DNA from: CAVUCH01 sp963739995
GTDB taxonomy: Bacteria > Acidobacteriota > Vicinamibacteria > Vicinamibacterales > JAENWD01
Length of the DNA stretch: 64,000 nt
Reading direction: 5' to 3'
NCBI GenBank assembly: GCA_963739995.1
Contig: CAVUCH010000004.1
Location: 446,492 to 510,491 of the forward strand
The notes below the pieces were generated by a model, which saw only the letters and a list, made by a program, of their open reading frames with translations, did not search any database and had not been told where the DNA came from. Positions 8,206 through 15,423 of the stretch are shown piece after piece; position 1 is the first letter of the stretch, and the number at the start of each line of letters is the position of its first letter. Position numbers and translations under genes: made by a program.

Positions 8206-9231
8206 ATGGAAGAAGCGGGCGTCATGCAACGGGAGAGCCCTGAGAGACCGTCCGTCGCGGTCGCAACGACTGGTGCGCCGAAGCTGCTCGATCGAGTTCG
8301 TCAAACGATTCGCGCGAAGCATTACAGTCGCCGAACCGAGAGCGCCTACGTCGATTGGATTCGCCGATACGTCCTCTTTCACCGGAAACGGCATCCCTCT
8401 GAAATGGGAGCTCAGGAGATCGCGGGCTTTCTGACGTGGCTCGCGACGAATCGACGCGTCAGCGCTTCAACGCAGAACCAGTCGCTCAGCGCGCTTCTGT
8501 TCCTGTATCGCCATGTCCTCCACATCGAGATCGGGCCGATCGAGAACGTGCCGCGCGCTCGCATGCCGGTTCGCGTACCTGTTGTCCTGAGCCGCGACGA
8601 GGTCGCGCGCATCATGAAGCATCTCAATGGCGTCATGTGGATGATGGTGGCCCTCTTGTACGGCGCCGGGCTGCGGCTGCAGGAATGCCTGGAGCTCCGC
8701 GTGAAGGACATCGATCGGGAGCGGCGGCAGATTGTGATTCGACGCGGCAAGGGCCAGAAGGACCGGCCAACCGTATTGCCAACCGCCGTTGTCCAGCCGT
8801 TGGCTCGCCATCTCGAGTCCGTGAAGCGACAACACGAGGCCGATCTCGCGCGAGGGTTGGGGCGAGTCGTGCTGCCCTTCGCGCTCGACCGCAAATACCC
8901 GAACGCACCCACCGAATGGGGTTGGCAGTTCGTGTTTCCCGCGTCTCGGGTGTGTACGGATCCGAGATGGGGGCCACCGACGCGGTTTCATCTGCACGAA
9001 TCCGTCGTGCAGAAAGCTGTCGCGCACGCGGCGCAGCAGGCCGCGATCACGAAGCGTGTCAGCCCACACACTTTCAGGCACTCATTCGCAACACACCTGC
9101 TCGAGGATGGCTACGACATCAGAACTGTGCAGGAGCTGCTCGGGCACGCGGACGTCAGCACGACGATGGTGTACACGCACGTGCTCAATCGCGGTCCGCT
9201 CGGCGTGCGCAGTCCTGTCGACCGACTCTGA
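8206..9231 (+). CDS. intI: integron integrase IntI
   Basis: A 341-residue tyrosine recombinase of the integron class, which would insert and excise gene cassettes at attI and attC. ATG 8206 has GGAGG eight bases upstream. The SAM-like domain spans about 25-115. Catalytic residues are R157 (GAGLRLQE), H288 and R291 (PHTFRHSF), H314 (LGHADV) and Y323 (YTHVLNRG). The IntI-specific insertion ahead of box II is present (PASRVCTDPRWGPP then FHLHESVVQKAV, residues 245-272), which separates it from XerC/D. The N-terminus is about 20 residues longer than typical IntI. The SDR cassette lies downstream on the same strand, so integrase and cassette are codirectional, unlike class 1 integrons where they diverge. 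Confidence 0.95.
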   Translation: MEEAGVMQRESPERPSVAVATTGAPKLLDRVRQTIRAKHYSRRTESAYVDWIRRYVLFHRKRHPSEMGAQEIAGFLTWLATNRRVSASTQNQSLSALLFLYRHVLHIEIGPIENVPRARMPVRVPVVLSRDEVARIMKHLNGVMWMMVALLYGAGLRLQECLELRVKDIDRERRQIVIRRGKGQKDRPTVLPTAVVQPLARHLESVKRQHEADLARGLGRVVLPFALDRKYPNAPTEWGWQFVFPASRVCTDPRWGPPTRFHLHESVVQKAVAHAAQQAAITKRVSPHTFRHSFATHLLEDGYDIRTVQELLGHADVSTTMVYTHVLNRGPLGVRSPVDRL

Positions 9232-9602
9232 TGTCGGCGAACGCGGTTGGCTGCGAACAGTGGCGTCCAATCAAGGTCCACGGCCGTCCGGATTGACGCT
9301 CGAAATTCGTTGATCTGTCAGAAGGTTGGTCGTTCCAAGGTGGTAGCCCGATGCTCGTCATTAGCCGCGAGCGCTCGCGTCCAATGCGGGCCGCTGGCGG
9401 CCAATGACGTTTCCGTCGCTGTGTCGGGTCCGTGCTAAGATTCGCGCCCACAAGGACATCCGGTCCGAGTACGTCGGTCAGGCCGTCGCATATGGACGCG
9501 AAGGCGTGACCGGTCTACTCCATAAGTAGTTGGGCGGACAAGAATGCCGAAGCGAGGCAGGTGGCTCAAGGCCGACGACTGCGTTGAAGATAGGAGTTCT
9601 GA
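9232..9602. other. intergenic stretch holding the probable attI
   Basis: This 371-base gap between intI and the SDR cassette has no gene. It contains the only GTTRRRY core found here (GTTGGGC, 9529-9535) and should include the rest of attI and a cassette promoter. Neither was defined in detail. Confidence 0.5.
9529..9535 (+). other. candidate attI recombination core GTTGGGC
   Basis: Matches the GTTRRRY consensus cut by integron integrases between G and TT. It lies between intI and the first cassette ORF, in the same orientation as the attC core GTTAGGC at 10526. The interval 9530-10526 would then be one circularisable cassette of 997 bp. The accessory part of attI was not identified. Confidence 0.6.
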
Positions 9603-10367
9603 GTGCCAGCTCGTATGACCGGGAAGGTCGTTGTCATTACTGGGGGTGCGGCCGGCATCGGGCGCGCAAGCGCCATCGCCTTCGCGCGTGAGGGCGCGAG
9701 TGTGGTCATCGGCGACATCGATGGCGCCGGAGCCGATGAGACGGTGTCGAGAATACGAGAGGGTGGCGGTAATGCGACTTCCGTTCGTACCGACGTGACC
9801 AAATCGGCCGACGTACGGAGAATGGTACAGAGCGCGGTCGAGCAGCATGGCGGTCTGGACTACGCGTTTAATAACGCCGGGTTCGTAGGGTCGAGCGCCG
9901 GTATCGTCGGCACGACCGAGGAAGAATGGCACCAGGCCGTCGCCCTCAATCTGACGAGCGTGTGGCTGTGCATGAAGTACGAGATCCCCGAGATGCTCAA
10001 ACGCGGGGGCGGCGCCATCGTGAACAATGGTTCGGTAGTCGGATTGGTCGGTTCGCCCTTGATCGTCGGAAGTGTGGCGACCAAGCATGGCGTGTCTGGT
10101 CTCACGAAAACGGCGGCACTCGAATACGCAACGCAGGGGATACGCGTAAACGCTGTTGCGCCAGGATTGGTGCGGACTATGCTGGCTGAGCGGGTGGTGA
10201 GGTCGCTCCCGCCGGGGGCCGAAGAGGCAATCTTGTCGGTGGTGCCACAAAACCGATGGTGCACACCGGAGGAGGTTGCGGAGGTCGTCGTCTTCCTCTG
10301 TTCGGATGCAGCCTCCTACGTCACGGGTCATGTCATGCCGATTGACGGTGGTCAAACCGCACGCTGA
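9603..10367 (+). CDS. SDR-family oxidoreductase encoded on an integron cassette, catalytic Tyr missing
   Basis: A 254-residue classical short-chain dehydrogenase. GTG 9603 is chosen because AGGAG lies six bases upstream; ATG 9615 is the alternative. The Rossmann nucleotide motif TGGAAGIG (residues 13-20), D38/D40 at the end of beta-2 (suggesting NAD preference), NNAG (90-93) and catalytic S144 (NNGSVV) are present. The YxxxK motif reads SVATK (157-161): the lysine is kept but the catalytic tyrosine is serine. It may be inactive, altered, or affected by a sequence error. The attC lies 92 bases after the stop in the same orientation, making this a standard gene cassette. The substrate is unknown. 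Confidence 0.9.
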   Translation: MPARMTGKVVVITGGAAGIGRASAIAFAREGASVVIGDIDGAGADETVSRIREGGGNATSVRTDVTKSADVRRMVQSAVEQHGGLDYAFNNAGFVGSSAGIVGTTEEEWHQAVALNLTSVWLCMKYEIPEMLKRGGGAIVNNGSVVGLVGSPLIVGSVATKHGVSGLTKTAALEYATQGIRVNAVAPGLVRTMLAERVVRSLPPGAEEAILSVVPQNRWCTPEEVAEVVVFLCSDAASYVTGHVMPIDGGQTAR

Positions 10368-10459
10368 CCGCTGCCATATCTGATGCAGCGGCTACCTCGA
10401 TCAAGGGTATCGTCATCTCCGGGGGCTCGAGGCGGTGCTGACTCGCAAGGATCCGAGCC

Positions 10460-10532
10460 GCCCAACACGGCATGCAGCCGACGGCGCTCGGTGGAATCAT
10501 GAGCGCCGCGGCTGATGCCGGAGCCGTTAGGC
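10460..10532 (+). repeat. attC site (59-base element) of the SDR cassette
   Basis: Seventy-three bases with full attC architecture. R'' is GCCCAAC (10460-10466, fits RYYYAAC) and R' is GTTAGGC (10526-10532, fits GTTRRRY). L'' CGGCATGCAGCCG (10468-10480) pairs with L' CGGCTGATGCCG (10509-10520) leaving one unpaired base in L'', the classic extrahelical base. A central eight-bp stem CGGCGCTC/GAGCGCCG (10482-10489, 10501-10508) closes the hairpin. Orientation follows the SDR gene. Confidence 0.9.
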
Positions 10533-10579
10533 GATGCAAAGTCGTCCCGAAACCCGTCGCTCCGATAATTGCGATCAGA

Positions 10580-10647
10580 GGAAGCGCGCTGGGCGGGTCA
10601 AGGGCGCGCAGCGGCGAAGCGAACCCTTGACGCGTCCAAGCGCTTCC
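10580..10647. repeat. imperfect inverted repeat just after attC
   Basis: Arms 10580-10604 and 10624-10647 pair over about 24 bases with one bulged base. They begin GGAAGCGC and end GTCAAGGG, with CCCTTGAC and GCGCTTCC on the other side. It lies downstream of the minus-strand PIN gene, so it may terminate that transcript. It lacks a T-run and GTTRRRY ends, so it is not a second attC. Confidence 0.55.
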
Positions 10648-10676
10648 GCAGAATCAATCGCCGGAGCGACGGGTGG

Positions 10677-11093
10677 TTACTCTCGAATGAACTTCTTCAC
10701 CAACCGCCCTACCTCCGGGACGTTCAAGAACTCGCCGGGACGCGCCACGTTCACCGCTTGATACTGTTTTCGATCGAAGTGCCCCGGTGCTGTGTTCACG
10801 GTGACGATGAATTCCACGTTCGCTGCAAGCGCGCATTCCAGGAAGCGGTTGTCCGGTTCGTGCCGGATGACATTGAGCTCGGTCAGCGGATAGCACACGG
10901 GAAAGCTCTCGACAATTTCAGCGACGAATTCGGGATGGTCGCCGAGGACGTCCGCGTACTCTTCGAGGATCGCCGGACTGACCCACGCCTCGATCAGACC
11001 GGCGTGTGCGAGCTCGTAGATGAGCGCCGAGGCGTTGTTGTCGGCCGGGAAGGTCGCGAGCTTCAGAATGCAGGTGTCAAGGACGACTCGCAA
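10677..11093 (-). CDS. PIN-domain toxin (putative ribonuclease)
   Basis: A 138-residue PIN-fold protein. The first acidic residue is in MRVVLDTCIL (D6), a second in SPAILEEYADVL and a third in RHEPDNRFLECALAA, the usual order of the Mg-binding cluster. The final acidic position seems replaced, since the region reads TVNTAPGHF. Start TTG 11093 is chosen because it begins directly at the PIN strand; longer in-frame starts add unrelated sequence. It overlaps the upstream small gene by 17 bases, typical of toxin-antitoxin pairs. It sits in the element after attC but on the opposite strand to the cassette. The RNA target is unknown. Confidence 0.8.
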   Translation of the reverse strand: MRVVLDTCILKLATFPADNNASALIYELAHAGLIEAWVSPAILEEYADVLGDHPEFVAEIVESFPVCYPLTELNVIRHEPDNRFLECALAANVEFIVTVNTAPGHFDRKQYQAVNVARPGEFLNVPEVGRLVKKFIRE

Positions 11094-11262
11094 GGTAGGG
11101 CCTGGCGCGTCGCAGCGCCCGTGCGCGTCGCTTGGTTTCGACGGACGCAACCGCCTCGGCTTCGGTCATGGTTTTGCCGCGGTTCTGGCGGTGCGCTCGC
11201 GCCAGTGCCGGGGACAGCTTGAACCGGACAACCTTGCCGCCAACGACGGCCGTCGCATACAT
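11077..11262 (-). CDS. probable antitoxin partner of the PIN toxin
   Basis: A 61-residue basic protein from ATG 11260-11262 (MYATAVVGGKVVRFKLSPALARAH...). The C-terminal half is rich in Arg, Lys and Ala (ETKRRARALRRARP) and could wrap an acidic toxin or bind DNA. I recognise no antitoxin family. The call rests on size, position immediately upstream of the PIN gene, and the 17-base overlap. No good ribosome site is visible. Confidence 0.55.
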   Translation of the reverse strand: MYATAVVGGKVVRFKLSPALARAHRQNRGKTMTEAEAVASVETKRRARALRRARPYLASRP

Positions 11263-11643
11263 GACACCAGCGTACGCGAAGGCAGCCACCGACACAAGCG
11301 ATCCGACGCATGCATTCCCGCACGGTTGCGGCGCATCCGTCCGGACGAAATGACACAGCCTCGCGTGCGGCTTCTGACCGCAAGACGGCTCGCGATCTGA
11401 CACGCACCGCCCTCACCTCTCGCTCTGAACCGGACACGCGGAACCGAGACGTGAACGACCCCTGGGCCGCCCTCGGGGTCACAGTCCGGGGCGGGAGGCG
11501 GGGTCGTTCACGTCTCGGTTCCGTTCCTGCGCTGACACCGACAATGACAGGGGCGGCACAGAACGCCGCCCCATTTACGCGCGGCCCACCAGCGCAAGTC
11601 GTTACGCCGTCTGCACGTTGTCGCCGTCTCCACAGGCGCGACC
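11263..11643. other. gap without a gene between the toxin pair and the winged-helix operon
   Basis: Apart from the perfect inverted repeat at 11439-11523, nothing convincing is seen. No GTTRRRY core occurs here, so I cannot define a second integron cassette around the toxin pair. Confidence 0.5.
11439..11523. repeat. perfect 24-bp inverted repeat with 37-base loop
   Basis: Arms 11439-11462 and 11500-11523 are exact reverse complements, beginning CGGAACCGAGACG and ending GTCTCGGTTCCG. The 37-base loop is itself G/C-rich. It lies in the 381-base gap between the toxin pair and the winged-helix operon, both on the minus strand. It could be a strong terminator, a protein-binding palindrome, or the remnant of a transfer or replication origin. 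Confidence 0.85.
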
Positions 11644-12762
11644 TTACATCAGCACCGAGCGCTCACGCGACGGCCACGGGGTTGAGGGACGGGGTTGAGA
11701 GCGTGCGGGCGTGATGTCCCCCCTTGCGGCTCCCTTCTCAACCCCCTTCTCAACGTCTTCGGCTTGCGAACGCCGTCGGTCGGCCAGGGGTGAGAGATGT
11801 CGATATGTATGCGGGAGCACGAGCGACTCAACGCGTCCCGCGCCGGCATTCAGCGCCTCGGCGATGACGGGTGATGACCGGCCTTCGAAGACCGCGTCGC
11901 CGCGCTTCAGCCATTGCTGGTACAGCGCCGAGAATCGCGCCGTGTCGAATACCCTTGCCCCGACGTCAAGGAACCTCTGGTCCTGGGGGTGCAACGGCTC
12001 ACGCGTCGCTTTGTCGCGATGCTCGAAGTACCACTTGAGCTCGGCGATCGTCGCCGGAGGGAGCGGCGACTCCAGTTCCTCGTGGATGACGGTTTGGTAC
12101 GCGTCGTAGACGCGGTCAAGCGGGCGGGGGAAGAGGATTCGTATCGTCCAGGTCGGCGCGACTCGGAGCAGCGTGGCATGCCCCTGAAGGAACGTTCGGA
12201 TCGCGTCCGTCGACACTTCGGTTGCCAGGTACAGAAGAACCGTGCGCCCATCCGACTCCACGCCGATCGGGAGCGCGCCGGGCAGTGCCACCACGTGCGT
12301 CGAGTCGTCCTCCGGCGATGACGTCTGGCTCGTCGCCGCAGAGGCCGATGCGGTGAGCCTGGCCAGGTAGGCGGCCTTCTCCACTGCGGTCGTGATCCAC
12401 TCGACGTCCAGCGTGGTGAGCACCGCGTCGAGCAGCATCAGCCGCTCGATTGCGAGTCGCGGTGACACCAGCCGGCGGTACCGGCTCCCGGCATCGCCGA
12501 CGACGTGATACAGCGCTTTGGAACGGACGTGGTACAGCCGCGCGCGGTTGTGAATGCAGTCAATGGCACGCGCGAAGCCGCGTCGAACGAGCCTGTCGAA
12601 AAAAGCGTTGCACTTTGCCCCGTACGCCACGCCAGCGAAGCGGGCATATTGACGCGGCACACACACCCCGGCGTGCCGCATCACGAGCATCAGGAACCGC
12701 GCCTGACGCTCCGTGAACCCAAACTCGGTGACGGTCTGGATGCGATCGTGGGCCGTCGTCAT
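11644..12762 (-). CDS. winged-helix protein resembling replication-relaxation family
   Basis: A 372-residue protein starting at ATG 12760-12762, with GAGGAG eight bases upstream and a four-base ATGA overlap with the preceding gene, so the two are translationally coupled. Residues 1-90 form a winged helix (FGFTERQARFLMLVMRHAGV, RLVRRGFARAI, LYHVRSKALYHVVG). The middle (about 100-290) is a mixed domain of unknown type and the C-terminal 60 residues are charged and basic. Similar proteins in mobile elements are annotated as replication-relaxation or hypothetical. A role in element maintenance or mobilisation is inferred from context only. Confidence 0.65.
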   Translation of the reverse strand: MTTAHDRIQTVTEFGFTERQARFLMLVMRHAGVCVPRQYARFAGVAYGAKCNAFFDRLVRRGFARAIDCIHNRARLYHVRSKALYHVVGDAGSRYRRLVSPRLAIERLMLLDAVLTTLDVEWITTAVEKAAYLARLTASASAATSQTSSPEDDSTHVVALPGALPIGVESDGRTVLLYLATEVSTDAIRTFLQGHATLLRVAPTWTIRILFPRPLDRVYDAYQTVIHEELESPLPPATIAELKWYFEHRDKATREPLHPQDQRFLDVGARVFDTARFSALYQQWLKRGDAVFEGRSSPVIAEALNAGAGRVESLVLPHTYRHLSPLADRRRSQAEDVEKGVEKGAARGDITPARSQPRPSTPWPSRERSVLM

Positions 12763-13235
12763 CGCCACAACTCCTCGGCCAACCCGCCATGCCGGCCGGC
12801 GCCTTTGCCGCCGCCACTCCGCCCGCCGATGCGCAGGCTGATGCCCCGATAGGAGGAGAAGCCCGAGCGCGCCACGCTGGCGCCATGCGCCCCGCGGTAG
12901 TGCGGCGTTACGACCTCGATGTCCTCGCGCTCCCAGCGGCCATCCGGTTCTTGGTACTCGATGCGGACATCGGGGAAATGGACCTCTTCGTCGAAGTACG
13001 GAAGATCGTGTTCGTGGGCCCATTCGCGAATCTCATCAGGCGTGCGATCCGGATGTCCGTCGTAGTCGTCACGGTCCTTGTCTCGCTCGTGGAGCCAGCG
13101 CTGGTACTCGCCCTTGAGTTCGTGGTCCAGAACGACGCGCTCGATGTGGGCGCCGCGTTCGGACAGGCGCGTCTCGGCCTGTTCGAAGGCGCGATAGACC
13201 TGGAGGTCGTGTTCCAGTTCCCGCTCACGCGCCAA
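12759..13235 (-). CDS. hypothetical element protein, downstream half of a split gene
   Basis: A 158-residue frame starting at TTG 13233-13235 (MARERELEHDLQVYRAFEQAE) and rich in charged residues, with LDHELKGEYQRWL, a PDVRIEYQEPDGR strand and a Gly/Arg-rich tail. It overlaps the end of the preceding frame by 11 bases and the start of the next gene by four. From memory, related proteins in mobile elements continue directly from an N-terminal winged helix through ...FY-G-x(2)-RELEHD..., so this and 13225-13854 may be one protein split by a single extra base. A coupled restart at TTG is the alternative. The function is unknown. Confidence 0.6.
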   Translation of the reverse strand: MARERELEHDLQVYRAFEQAETRLSERGAHIERVVLDHELKGEYQRWLHERDKDRDDYDGHPDRTPDEIREWAHEHDLPYFDEEVHFPDVRIEYQEPDGRWEREDIEVVTPHYRGAHGASVARSGFSSYRGISLRIGGRSGGGKGAGRHGGLAEELWR

Positions 13236-13854
13236 GCCCGCCGTAGAAGGTCTGGTGGCGGTCTTGGTCGCGGTCCCGGTGGCTCTCGAGCAGGCTGCGG
13301 CCAGCCTTCGTCAGGCTGACAGCCTGGTCGCGGTATCCAGGCACTCTCCGCGTCTCGACGAGTCCTTGTTCACGTAGGTGGCGGAGGTCGCCGGAGCGAG
13401 GACCGGCGGGCCCGCCGTTGTGGTCACGGAGATCACGACTGGAGACCACTCGAAATGCTCCGACGGTCGCGAGCGTCCGGGATTCTGAGCCGCGCAGTGT
13501 GTACTCGCGATCGCGCTCGCGAACCAGCTGGCGCTCCGGCCCACGCGGCAGGTGCACGTGACGCGTGAACGTGTCCCCCGCCTCCCGATCGCGTTCGCGA
13601 GTGTCGCGATCGCGGTCGGCCCAGCGAGGATCATCATCGCGGTTTCGCCCGTCATGATCTGATTCTTGACGATTGTTGCCAGGACCACGTCCGAGTGAGC
13701 GTGCATCGTCATCGCGGTCGCGCGTGCGCGTCTCAGGTTGGCTCCAGTTGTCATCGCGATCGTGAACGCTGGGGCCACGCTGGCCTCCGCGACTTGACGT
13801 GTGGGAATGCCGCTCGTCCTCTCGCGGGTCGAAATCTCGAGGATCGAAATCCAT
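13225..13854 (-). CDS. Arg/Asp-rich protein with C-terminal winged helix, upstream half of a split gene
   Basis: A 209-residue frame from ATG 13852-13854. The first 110 residues are low-complexity and dominated by Asp, Arg, Glu and Ser (DRDDDARSLGRG, DRDRDTRERDRE). Residues about 125-190 form a winged HTH (VGAFRVVSSRDLRD, LRHLREQGLVETRRV, LTKAGRSLLESH). The frame ends ...FYGGLGA just where the next frame begins ...GLARERELEHD; dropping one base joins them. No ribosome site is evident. It is the first gene of a minus-strand operon of element 1 and probably a DNA-binding protein. Confidence 0.6.
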   Translation of the reverse strand: MDFDPRDFDPREDERHSHTSSRGGQRGPSVHDRDDNWSQPETRTRDRDDDARSLGRGPGNNRQESDHDGRNRDDDPRWADRDRDTRERDREAGDTFTRHVHLPRGPERQLVRERDREYTLRGSESRTLATVGAFRVVSSRDLRDHNGGPAGPRSGDLRHLREQGLVETRRVPGYRDQAVSLTKAGRSLLESHRDRDQDRHQTFYGGLGA

Positions 13855-13902
13855 GACCGCGCTACCGTGGCCCCGCCACGTCGAGGACGCGGGCCGCTAC
13901 GT

Positions 13903-13929
13903 CATGGACAATCCATGGACAATCGGTAG
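13903..13929 (+). repeat. 27-bp terminal direct repeat, right copy
   Basis: Identical over 27 bases to 5777-5803, including the tandem CATGGACAAT words. It lies between the winged-helix operon and the right att copy, consistent with an arm-type binding site of the element's integrase. Confidence 0.85.
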
Positions 13930-14024
13930 CGGCCGGGGGTAGATCGGGGTTGCCTCGGGTATGCGAAAATCCCAGAAAAACCAGGAGCAGCGGTTTCCCG
14001 CTGCCCCCGGTTGCCTCATACCCA

Positions 14025-14073
14025 CGGCCTTCTAAGCCGAGGGTCGCAGGTTCGAGTCCTGCCGGGCGCGCCA
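14025..14073 (+). repeat. att site copy 2, right end of element 1
   Basis: Exact 49-base copy of the tRNA-Arg 3' end (anticodon stem to CCA). The 5' half of the cloverleaf is absent, so it is not a tRNA gene. It marks the junction between element 1 and the next island. Confidence 0.92.
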
Positions 14074-15141
14074 ACATTTTCGATTCATTCAGTGAATCAA
14101 CGGATTGGGCATCCGTCCCAGTCCGTCACCGTCCTCCGCAGACCGTCAGTTTCCGCGCGGCAGACCGCGTGGCAGGGGTGTTCGCGTGGCAGACCGCGTG
14201 GCACCTTGGCGTTCAAGACTCGGAGAATCATGAGGGCCCGTCTCAGACTGAGTGCGGGTCGATGTCCCGGCTAATCGCCGACGATCCAGCTGGAGGAATG
14301 CTGTGAGATACAAGCCGCTGCCACAGCCAGCGAACGGGCCCATCTCATCGAAGGCCAATCCGGGAGTGCTGACCCTCAACGACGGAGCTTCACGCCACCT
14401 GCTGAGGCATCGCGGGGATGGCGACAACCGCCTTACGCCTGCGAGTTCCGCGTCCGCGATCGCGATTGGCGCGATTCGCCGTGGCGTCAACCTCGGCGAC
14501 GTGCACGGTTGCTCGGCCACACCGCCCCAACACCACACGCCGGTTCTATGGGCGGTTCGCGATCGAGCGGCAACGGGAGGTGAGCGCCGCGCTCAAGGAG
14601 CGACTGGCGGAGGTTTTCGAGCCGAAGCTTGTGTCATCGTCCTAACAGTCGGAGCGCCCAGGCGGTGGGCTTATAGCCGAAGATCTTGTGCGGGCTGGAT
14701 CGTTCCCACTCGTCGCCGTCCGTCAGTTCTTAGAAATCGCACACCTTCCCCTTCTGCCAACGAGTCGGTGTCGACCACGCCGGGGGTCTGCTCGCGCGAG
14801 GTTCACCTACAGTCGCAGCACGCAAGCGGCCCGGTCTTCGCCATCGAGGCGACGGGTAGGTTGCGCGGATTGCTTCGAGACGCGTGGGTCGCCGGTCGTC
14901 TCATCGTCGACGAGCGCCTGGAGCGCCGCGGGTGAGGCCGAGAACCGGCGGACCAGCAGGTTCAGCCGCAGGTCGTTGCTCGATCCGGAATACCAGGTGA
15001 GCCGATGCCGGTACTGGTTTCCACCGCGCCGACCGAACGGCACCCTCCTGCGCGCGACGGGCGTGCACAGTTCCAACGAAGTGCCTGTCTGGGCGAGCCG
15101 TGCTGCTGGAACTCCCGCCGAGCGGCGGGCTTCGAGCTCGG
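14074..15141. other. gene-poor left end of island 2
   Basis: No convincing gene in about 1.07 kb. A 16-bp direct repeat (GGCAGACCGCGTGGCA) occurs at 14159-14174 and 14188-14203. A similar run of CGTGGCA words follows att copy 3 (about 25625-25676), so these could be arm-type sites or traces of a lost element end. Confidence 0.5.
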
Positions 15142-15423
15142 TCAGCTCCCGGGTGGTTTCTTGGCTGCGTCCTTGCGTCGATCTTTCCGCCGGTCCTGAG
15201 CGTGGTCGGTTCCGGGCTCGTCGACGACCTCCTCTCTGTCGTCGGCCTTGTCTTTCGCCTCGTCCTTCGCTTCGTCCTTCTTCTCCTCGGCTTCCTTCTT
15301 CTTCTCGTCCTTGTCCTTGTTCTTGTTCTTGTTCTTGTCCTTCTCCTGGGCAAGGACGATCAGCGGCGCGCTCAACACGGCCAGCTCGGCCACGAACGCT
15401 CGTCGACTGATGGTGTTCGGCAC
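15142..15423 (-). CDS. small exported Lys/Asp/Glu-rich protein
   Basis: A 93-residue protein starting at GTG 15421-15423, with an AGGGGG site upstream. The N-terminus is a Tat-like signal (TISRRAFVAELAVLSAPLIVLAQ). The mature part is almost entirely charged and repetitive (EKDKNKNKNKDKDEKKKEAEEK), followed by more Lys/Asp/Arg repeats. No fold or family is evident. A Tat signal on a disordered protein is odd; it could be a wall- or surface-associated polyelectrolyte. The function is unknown. Confidence 0.55.
   Translation of the reverse strand: MPNTISRRAFVAELAVLSAPLIVLAQEKDKNKNKNKDKDEKKKEAEEKKDEAKDEAKDKADDREEVVDEPGTDHAQDRRKDRRKDAAKKPPGS

Larger units (their letters stand above)
5714..14073. 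mobile_element. integrative element 1 in tRNA-Arg, carrying an integron
   Basis: About 8.3 kb bounded by 49-bp att repeats. Just inside both ends lies a perfect 27-bp direct repeat (5777-5803 and 13903-13929), probably integrase arm sites. In order it holds a tyrosine integrase next to the tRNA, a small HTH protein (possible excisionase or regulator), an integron integrase with one SDR cassette and attC, a PIN-type toxin pair and a minus-strand winged-helix operon. No conjugation or relaxase gene is recognised, so it would be mobilised in trans or be a genomic island. The limits come from the sequence; mobility is inferred. Confidence 0.88.

Noticed and set aside
10533..11262. Second integron cassette containing the toxin pair
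   Set aside because: No GTTRRRY core or attC-like hairpin with proper R boxes was found right of the pair, and the genes are on the opposite strand to the first cassette. They may have entered by another route.
14025..14073. A second tRNA-Arg gene
   Set aside because: Only the 3' half of the cloverleaf is present; acceptor 5' strand and D-arm are missing. It is an att repeat. The same holds for 25503-25544.
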